Of a stretch of DNA of 64,000 nt, positions 56,851 to 64,000 are shown in pieces. Position 1 is the stretch's first letter. Every line of letters starts with the position of its first letter. This DNA comes from Nymphaea colorata. Its lineage: Eukaryota > Streptophyta > Magnoliopsida > Nymphaeales > Nymphaeaceae. The notes beneath the pieces were generated by a model. That model searched no databases. It was not told the origin of the DNA and saw only the letters and a program-made list of their open reading frames with translations. The position numbers were made by a program, and so were the translations under genes. Where the stretch lies: NCBI RefSeq assembly GCF_008831285.2, contig NC_045141.1, forward strand, positions 1,614,001-1,678,000, read 5' to 3'.

Positions 56851-59820
56851 AAAACGGCGGATGGTACTTCTCTTGAGATCGATTTTATTGGAAATCTTGA
56901 CCAAACTCTTGGATCCAAAACTCTAAAAGTACCTCATGTTAGATATATTCCTAAATTAAACTTAAATTTATTATCCGTTTCTCAAATAGCCGACCTTGGT
57001 TTTGATATAATCTTCTCACAATACAAATGTTTGATACAGGACCGTGTATCCAAGAAGACGATTGGGGAAGGTTTTAGAACAAATGATCTCTACTACATAG
57101 AGTTTTTGGATCTTTCAAGACCTTCTTGCAATATCTCCAAAGGATGTGACATTCAAACTTGGCATCAAAGACTTGGACACTCAAATCTAGAAAAAATGTC
57201 TCATCTTCCCTTTATGGAGAATTTTTGTCAAAAGAATTTTCATTGTAATGATTGTATTAAGGCAAAAATGAAAGCCTTACCTTTTGATAATAGAAATTTC
57301 ATTGCCCAAAAATTATTTGATTTGGTGCATTTGGATGTGTGGGGACCCGCTCTTATTATGTCAAAAGGAGGATTATTGTACTATGTGATCTTTATTGATG
57401 ATTATTCTAGACATACTTGGGTTTACTTTCTCAAACACAAATCAGAGGTTTTTACAAACTTTAAGAATTGTTACAACATGACCTATACCCAATTTGGCTC
57501 AAATATCAAAGTCTTTAGAAGTGATTCGGGAGGAGAATTTATGTCAAAAGAGTTTCAACAATTTCTAAAAGAGAAAGGTATTGTTCATCAAAGATCTTGT
57601 CCTAACACTCCACAACAAAATGGAGTGGCCGAGCGTAAACATAGGCACATTATTGAAACAACAATAGCTCTTCTTTTATCCAAAAATGTTCCCAAAAACT
57701 TTTGGGCTGAGTTAACTTCAACCTATTTAATTAATAGAATGCCTTCCAAACTTTTGAAACATATTTCTCCTTTTGAAAAACTTCACCACGTTAAACCTAA
57801 TTACAATAGACTTAAAGTCTTTGGTTGCAAATGTTTTGTGTTAAGTGACAAAGATGATAAGCTTTCTTCCAAAGCTATTTCTTGTGTTTTTATTGGGTAT
57901 TCCGAAACTCAAAAGGGTTATAGATGTTATGATATTGTAAGAGATAAAGTGTATGTTTCTAGAAATGTGATTTTCTTAGAAAATGAAGATGGTTTTAAAG
58001 ATGAACCCAAGAAACTAGAAGATTATACTTTTCTTTGGACTAATGATATTGATGATGATGATGATTTTGATGATGATGAATCCGATAAAGTTGAAGAAGT
58101 ACAAATTCAAGAAGTCAACAATGATAATCCTATTCATGAGATTTTAGTTTATAAAAGAAGTGATCCTCAAAGTCAAGAAGCTAATCAATCTTTTCCTAGG
58201 AGATCCCAAAGGCACATTAGGCCTCCTCAAAGATTTGTCTCTTATGAGTCTTTTTCTCCAAAATTTCGAGCTTGTCTTATGGCACACCATTCTTTTTATG
58301 AGCCTTCTTCTTACCTTGAAGCTAAGGAAGATCCCAATTGGATTGAGGCAATGAATTTTGAGCTTAAGGCTCTTGAAAGCAATGAGACTTGGGATATTGT
58401 GCCTCTACGAACAGGAAAGAAGACTATTGGTTGTAGATGGATCTATAAGGTTAAAACTAGAAGTGATGGAACTTTAGAAAGATATAAGGCCAAAGTTGTT
58501 GCCAAGGGATATGCCCAAGAATATGGGATTGATTATGAAGAAACCTTTGCTTCTGTTGCTTGCATGACTTCTGTTAGAACCCTTATTGCCATTGCTTCTA
58601 TTAAACATTGGACTATTTTTCAAATGGATGTTAAAAATGCCTTCTTAAATGCTCACCTACAGGAAGAAGTTTTCATGAGTGCTCCTCCTGGTTTTGATCT
58701 ACCTAAAAACAAAGTTTTACGTCTTAAGAAAGCTCTTTATGGTTTAAAACAAGCTCCCAAGGCCTGGTTCAACAAGTTTAGTAGTGTCATGTTTAATCAA
58801 TGTTTTCAATCTTGCTACTCTGATACTGCTATGTTTGTAAAAACCACCTCCGTAGGTGTAATTGTTTTATTATTGTATGTTGACGATATGGTTATTACTG
58901 GGAGTGATGATGAAGGGATTATTGAGGTAAAACATTTTCTTAAGAAATGTTTTCAAATGACTGACTTGGGAAGACTAACATATTTTCTTGGAATTGAAGT
59001 TGCTTGTAGCAAGCAAGGTTATCTTCTTTCTCAAATGAAGTTTGCCAGTGAGTTAGTTGATAGAACAGGTATCTCAGATGATAAAGTTGTGGATACCCCA
59101 GAAACACTAGGAGTTAAAATGAAAATTGATGATGGAGAGATATTAGAGAATCTCACTCCTTTTCGGCAAATAGTTGGTGCTCTCTCTTACCTCTCCATCA
59201 CCAGACCTGACATTGCTCATGCCGTGCATGTGATAAGCCAATTTCAACAAAGACCCACCTCAGTACACATGGGAGCGGCAATGCGGATCGTTCGTTATGT
59301 GAAAAACACGATCAACAAAGGACTATTTCTGTCTTCCTCTTCTATATTAGAATTAGTTGCTTATACAGATGCTGATTGGGGTGGAAATCTCAATAATAGG
59401 CACTCCACCACTGGTTTTTGTGTATTTTTAGGTGATTCCTTAATTTCCTAGCGATGCAAGAAACAAAATAAGGTGTCGCTATCATCAACAGAAGCTGAGT
59501 ATCGTACAATGGCAACTACAACAATGGAGATAGTGTGGCTCAAAAGCTTACTGAAAGATATGGGAATTCGTATCACAAATCCTGTCAAGCTTTGTTGTGA
59601 CAATAAAAGTGCAATATATATTGCTAGCAATCACACATTTCACGAAAGAACAAAGCATATAAAGATGGATTGTCATTATGTTCATGAAGAATTCTTACAG
59701 AAAAACATTGATCTCTCCTATGTTCCATCAGAGTATCAGCTTGGCGACTTCTTCACTAAAGCTCTTGCTGCTGCCAAATTCAAATTTCTCCTTGGCAAAC
59801 TTTTGGTTATCACACCGTAA
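56800..59820 (+). pseudogene. Copia-6 Pol, one stop
   Basis: One frame of 883 codons runs from the protease end (VKTADGTSLEIDFIG) through the integrase zinc segment (TWHQRLGHSNLEKM, CNDCIKAKM), the integrase core (LVHLDVWGPALI, IDDYSRHTWVYFLKHKSEV, RSDSGGEFMSKEF, PQQNGVAERKH), an acidic linker (DDDDDFDDDESDKVEEV), RT (WIYKVKTRSDGTLERYKAKV; LLYVDDMVITGSDDEG near 58873), and RNase H up to FCVFLGDSLIS. A stop at 59449-59451 interrupts it, then the frame goes on to 59820 (LSSTEAEYRTMATTTMEIVW; CDNKSAIYIASNHTFHERTK). Most catalytic motifs are intact. Confidence 0.95.
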
Positions 59821-59833
59821 ATTTGAGGGGGGG

Positions 59834-60307
59834 TGTTAGAATGTATGTATCCCAAATGTATACATATATATATATGTATATATATCACATATATTAGTCA
59901 TCTAATATATGCTTTATATGTATATATATATTTTATATCTTTTGGGTACTTAGGACACTTATGTAATTTTTACTTTCTTCATGTATCTTTTCTTTTAGTT
60001 CATTTTTCGTTTTCCCCCTTTTATCCCTCTCCTTTTTCTGTATTACCTAGAGGGAGACTAGTCCCAACGGCTAGATTTCTAGCCATTGGGACTGCCTCCT
60101 CCTTCTTCTCTTTGGCCCTCTCCTCTATAAATAGGGCAGCTTCTCCTTTGTTTTTGTATGACTTTTTAGCCTACTTTATGTATCTCTTATTGTGATTAAT
60201 TTAAGTGCTTCTTCACCTCTTGTTTGAGGGCTTGTGAGTTTGACTTGTTGGTGGAAGCTTCAAGGCTGATTTGCTTGAAGTATTTGTCTTTTCGGGCCTG
60301 ATTTACA
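59834..60307 (+). repeat. Copia-6 3' LTR
   Basis: 474 bp, starts TGTTAGAATGTATG and ends GATTTACA, followed by the duplicated GTAAT. Confidence 0.95.
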
Positions 60308-60312
60308 GTAAT

Positions 60313-60914
60313 GACTGAACCACCATAGAAATAGGCTTACACCAGCCTCCATGTCAAAAATAAACAGCCACAAAATCTGATCCAGCCACTGAAATAGATA
60401 AGTATATGTTTCCAAGCTACATATAAGCTGTCATAACATCTGAAACAGCCACTCAGATATATTTGTATACTCAGACAGAATCTTCAGCAAGCAAACAAAA
60501 AACCAATATGCACACTCAGATGGAAATAGAAAAGCCATACAAGATTGAGTAACCAGTCCCAAAACAGATAAAAGAAAAAAAAATAGGGCAAAGCCAGAAC
60601 TACACAAATGAAGAAAGCAGAGCTACACAGCTACGACTAACTGCATCCACTAGAAAACCTGATTCAATGAACTTACAGATCTGACATAGCAGATTGTATC
60701 AAACCTGTTTGCTTAACTTTAGTGCTGGAGAAAACAAATTTTCACGGTCTGCCAAAACACCTTCTTCTGCCACAGGAGGGACTGATTATTTCAACGACAC
60801 CTATGTATGTTTGCTGCTTCATAACTGGCGGCAACGCATCTTCAACTAACACCATGACTTCCACAATGAGATTCTGATCACTGAGGTTTATTGTATCGTC
60901 AGTGTTCAGATCTC
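60313..60914 (+). other. Intron spacer between copia-6 and copia-5
   Basis: AT-rich DNA. A minus-strand open stretch (60742-60915) has no recognisable domain. No gene called. Confidence 0.4.
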
Positions 60915-61541
60915 TGATCACATGACAGGGGCAAGAGAGACATTTAGGATAGGAGAAACAAAAGCAAGAGAAGAACATGATGTAACGTGGAAAACCCCTC
61001 AACAAGAGGGAAAAAACCTCGGGTGAGCAGGACTGCTGCCCACTAGCAGCCAAACACTCTCTCTTTTAGAATTTCATTCACACTTAGAAATTAGGGTTTA
61101 TAGGGCCAACAGTAACACACTGGATCGGGTCCAGATCCAGACCCGAATAGGCAACCCAAAACAATATATGTCAACACTCCCCCTCAAGTTGGGCATACAT
61201 ATCAAACATGCCCAACTTGGATACATTTCTCTCAAACTGAGTCAAAGGTAAGACTTTAGTCAGAACATCAGCAGTTTGGTCTTCAGACTTCATATAGGGT
61301 AAAATCAACTCTCTGGCATCAATTCTCTCCCGGATGAAGTGACGGTCAATCTCGACATGTTTTGTTCGGTCATGTAACACAGGGTTGTTGGCCAGATTAA
61401 TTGCGGACTAGTTATCACAGTACATCTTCATAGGTCCTTCAGTCTCTATCCCAATATCAGTCAGCAATACTTTCAGCCACAGTAATTCTGACACTCCAAT
61501 AGCAACAACCCTATATTCAGCTTCTGCACTTGAGTGGGAAC
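60915..61541 (-). mobile_element. Copia-5 fragment: 3' LTR and RNase H end, cut by a hAT element
   Basis: 60915-61176 is an LTR read on the minus strand (TGTTGACATATATTG... to ...CATGTGATCA) with the primer-independent polypurine tract TTGAGGGGGAG next to it. 61177-61541 encodes, on the minus strand, SSAEAEYRVVAIGVSELLWL, ETEGPMKMYCDN, a stop, then HDRTKHVEIDRHFIRERIDA and MKSEDQTADVLTK...MFDMYAQLEGEC. These residues are nearly the same as in copia-4, so both belong to one family. The rest of the element must lie beyond the hAT insertion, outside the window. Confidence 0.9.
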
Positions 61542-64000
61542 CTACGTCACACGGATACGGCAGACTGGGTCGAGTACCGGTGTCGACACGCGGACACGGG
61601 GATCCCGACACGGCGATACGGCTGGATACGTTTTGGATCGGGTCTGGGTCAGACCCGATCCAAACCACTTGTATAACCGATTTTTTAACCCGCGTTTTGT
61701 TTTACGCACTGACCTCCGGCGATCGACGCTCGACCTTCGTTTACCCTCGACGGCTTCCGCAGCAGGCTGGCAGCACAGTAAGGCAATGGCGGGCGACGGC
61801 GACCTTCGGCGATCGACGGCGACTTCCGGTGGCGTCCGGCGGCAGCCAGCGACAGACAGGTAAGTGTTTTGTCGATTATTTTCGATAATAGAAGTTAGGG
61901 TTTCAACTTTTATTTGGGGATTTTTTACATTGGGTATTAAAATCTGATTTGGGGATGTTTTGGTTTGAAGATTGGACGGTTTAGAATCATATTCTTCAAT
62001 GCTATGTGCGATGTTTTCTTTTTTTTGTTTGATTTTGGGATTTGGGGATTTTGCCGTTTTGGGTGTATAACCGATTTGGGGATTTTGCCTTCGCTGTTGT
62101 TCATGATGCTAGACAATGATGAATACGTGATATCTAGATGGCATTAACATATAATATACCATTCATGAATGTTCCTGTTCACTGTTCACTATTCACTTCA
62201 GCCTTCGCTATTGTTCATGTTTCTTTTAGTTTTAGGCTTTAACGAACTGCTTCTGTTCCTGTTCACTATTCAATCTGGCAGTACTATCATTTACCATTCT
62301 TGAATGTTCCTGTTCACTATTCAGCCTTCGTTCTGCTTCTGAATCTTTGAAGTTTTGTGACTGCAGTGCATGTTTATACTTTGTCAGTTTGTTGTATTGT
62401 TTTATTTCATAAATTTTATGTTCATTATACGTTTTTTCCATTTTTTTATTATGTTTAATCTAGTATGGCGAGCAAAGGAAAAACAGTGTCTCAGTCTCAA
62501 GACTCTCAACCTACAAGTTGTGGTTCTGGATCAGCTACACCTCAGCCACCATTATGGTCATACGTGAATCTAATGGGGAAACCTCCTGGAGGCGGTGGAA
62601 ATGCTTTTTTTAGGTGTAATTTTTGTGAGGGACAGTTTAATGGATCATATACAAGAGTGAAAGCACATCTATTAAAAATCAGTCAAAAAGGAATTCAACC
62701 ATGTAAGAAAATCACTAACGAGACTTTGGCTCAGTTGAAGAAAGAACAAAAAGCCTTTGAGAATAAGAAAAGCACATCATCTGGATCTGGTTTCATTGAC
62801 ATTGCTTCAATTTTACATGATGATATTCAGAATCCTACCAAAAAAAGAAAAGTTGTTGATGTTCATCAGAAATCAATTAAGGATTCATTTAGTTTACAAG
62901 GACGGCGAGAATTAGATCTAAAAGTGGCGACATTTTTCTATGCTAATTGCATACCATTTAATGTAGCTAGAAGTCCATATTGGAGAGGCTTAGTTACATC
63001 TATTGCAAATTCTAACTTGACTGGGTATGTTCCCCCTAGTTCTGAAAGGCTTCGCACTGTACTGCTAGAACAACAGATGACTCGAGTGAACAAATTGTTA
63101 GAGTCTCAAAAGTTCACTTGGGATCAACACGGAGTTTCTATTGTTTCTGATGGCTGGACAGATTTGCAACGACGCCCTCTTATTAATTTCATTGCAACTT
63201 CAGCAAATGGACCAATTTTCTTGAAAGCAATAGATGCATCTGGTGAATACAAAAGTGCTGAGTATCTGAAAGGATTGTTTATGGAAATAATTGAAGAAGT
63301 GGGGAAAGAAAACGTTGTTCAGCTAATTACAGACAATGCACCTGTATGTAGAGCAGCTGGTATTGCGATAGAAAAGGAGTACCCTCATATCTTTTGGACT
63401 TCTTGTGCAGTTCATAGCTTAAATTTGGCTCTAAAGAGTATATGCAATCCACCAAGTAAAGAGCAAGATCCTCATGCTTATGAATTATGTTCGTGGATTG
63501 AAGACTTGGAAAAGGATGTGAGGAACATCAGAAATTTCATAGTAAATCATCAACATGCACTTTCCATTTATAACAAGCATTCTGATCTAAAATTATTAAG
63601 AGTTGCAGAGACACGTTTTGCATCTCTAATTGTTATGGTCAAAAGGATAAAAAGGGTGAAAAGTGCATTGATCAGTATGGTGACTGATGATGATTGGAGT
63701 TTCTACCGTGCTGATGATGATGACAAAGCTCAAGCAATCAAAGGAATGATTCTTGAAGACAAGTGGTGGGATCAAATCTTTTATTTTCTTGCATTCACAG
63801 AACCGATCTGGGAGATGTTGAGAGTTCTTGATTGTGATAATTCAACGTTGCACTGTGTGTATGAGATGTGGGACACTATGATTGAAAAAATCCAAGAGGT
63901 TATTTTTAAGCATGAAAAAAAAAGTATTGCACTTGAAGATTCAGCATTTTTTGATCATGTGCATAGAATATTGATTGCAAGATGGGATAAAAGTAGCAAT
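61542..64000 (+). mobile_element. hAT element with intact transposase frame, running off the window
   Basis: The left end CTACGTCACACGGATACGG sits where homology to copia ends. The candidate target site is GTGGGAAC (61534-61541). The end matches those of the two MITEs (11716 and 32093) at 15 of 19 bases. Subterminal ACGGATACGG/CGATACGG motifs follow. A 5'-UTR intron is suggested by CAG|GTAAGTG at 61859/61860 and TCTAG at 62463 directly before the transposase ATG. The right end is outside the window. Confidence 0.85.
62465..64000 (+). CDS. hAT-family transposase (BED finger plus DUF659), 3' end beyond window
   Basis: The ATG at 62465 lies one base after a splice acceptor-like TCTAG. 512 codons follow without a stop to the last base of the window. 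It starts MASKGKTVSQSQDSQPTSCG. A BED-type zinc finger lies at residues 51-80 (CNFCEGQF...RVKAHL, with a Cys at 80). A nuclear-localisation-like KKRK is at 126-129. The core starts near 160: IVSDGWTDLQRRPLINFIAT holds the first catalytic Asp (229), QLITDNAPVCRAAG the second (290), and WTSCAVHSLNLALKS the conserved CxxH (314-317). The hATC dimerisation domain would lie beyond the window. These proteins bind their element's ends and cut and paste it, making 8-bp duplications. The open frame suggests it may be functional. Confidence 0.93.
   Translation, partial: MASKGKTVSQSQDSQPTSCGSGSATPQPPLWSYVNLMGKPPGGGGNAFFRCNFCEGQFNGSYTRVKAHLLKISQKGIQPCKKITNETLAQLKKEQKAFENKKSTSSGSGFIDIASILHDDIQNPTKKRKVVDVHQKSIKDSFSLQGRRELDLKVATFFYANCIPFNVARSPYWRGLVTSIANSNLTGYVPPSSERLRTVLLEQQMTRVNKLLESQKFTWDQHGVSIVSDGWTDLQRRPLINFIATSANGPIFLKAIDASGEYKSAEYLKGLFMEIIEEVGKENVVQLITDNAPVCRAAGIAIEKEYPHIFWTSCAVHSLNLALKSICNPPSKEQDPHAYELCSWIEDLEKDVRNIRNFIVNHQHALSIYNKHSDLKLLRVAETRFASLIVMVKRIKRVKSALISMVTDDDWSFYRADDDDKAQAIKGMILEDKWWDQIFYFLAFTEPIWEMLRVLDCDNSTLHCVYEMWDTMIEKIQEVIFKHEKKSIALEDSAFFDHVHRILIARWDKSSN

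Larger units (their letters stand above)
54897..60307 (+). mobile_element. Copia-6: nearly complete Ty1/copia element
   Basis: LTRs 54897-55358 (462 bp) and 59834-60307 (474 bp), TGTTAGAATGTATG... to ...CCTGATTTACA, differing at about a dozen sites including a TA-repeat length change. Target duplication GTAAT (54892-54896 and 60308-60312). Primer site TGGTATCAGAGCC at 55359; polypurine tract TTTGAGGGGGGG before 59834. A CTATAAATAG box lies in each LTR (about 55175 and 60124). Gag-pol spans 55729-59820 with two frame breaks and one stop. It lies in the last ABC1K intron of the window, in the sense direction. Confidence 0.95.

Noticed and set aside
1-64000. tRNA, rRNA, bacterial operon or phage features
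   Set aside because: Gene structure, introns and transposon types are those of a plant nucleus. I found no tRNA or rRNA gene that I could support by eye; a covariance-model scan would settle it.

Overview
This is nuclear DNA of a flowering plant, probably one with a large, repeat-rich genome. The evidence is GT-AG introns, Ty1/copia, Ty3/gypsy, LINE and hAT transposons, and a stray piece of plastid DNA. I cannot name the species. The only host gene I can support is a multi-exon ABC1K (aarF/UbiB-type atypical kinase) gene on the + strand. Eight exons join in frame into 356 codons between 6959 and 49127. The gene is still open at the right edge: the exons for the rest of the kinase fold, including the downstream HADPHPGN-type motif, were not found. 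|| Layout. 1-6600: a decayed LINE split by a 4.0-kb solo LTR (906-4920, TSD ACCCC). 6600-11529: promoter region and exons 1-4. 11530-31164: a 19.6-kb intron holding a nest of hAT-type MITEs (11666-12513) and a 16.4-kb copia nest (14283-30676). That copia contains a younger copia with identical LTRs (14422-19667), a plastid ycf2 fragment (about 19890-20335), a hAT-like element carrying exons of a PPR gene and an ABCG/PDR transporter gene (21791-25559), and a 1.7-kb gag-only copia (28668-30360). 31165-33125: exons 5-7 with another MITE in an intron. 33126-48927: a 15.8-kb intron with a gypsy gag remnant, two solo LTRs of one family (34098-37051 and 43978-46879), a copia element (37377-43421) that is itself hit by a 718-bp hAT derivative, and a hAT fragment. 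48928-49127: exon 8. 49128-64000: the start of a further intron of more than 14.8 kb with two foldback/MITE elements, a decayed hAT (52086-54321) inside a copia remnant, a nearly intact copia (54897-60307), and a copia fragment (60915-61541) interrupted by a hAT element whose 512-codon transposase reading frame is uninterrupted to the window end. || How the parts relate. Most insertions are delimited by matching target-site duplications (5 bp for LTR elements, 8 bp for hAT), so the order of insertion can be read. Two hAT families each have a transposase-bearing copy and short derivatives with matching termini in this same gene. The host gene appears to tolerate this load because every insertion I could delimit lies in an intron. 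Apart from exon 1, whose assignment is less certain, the exons are clean, with correct splice phases and conserved ABC1K motifs.
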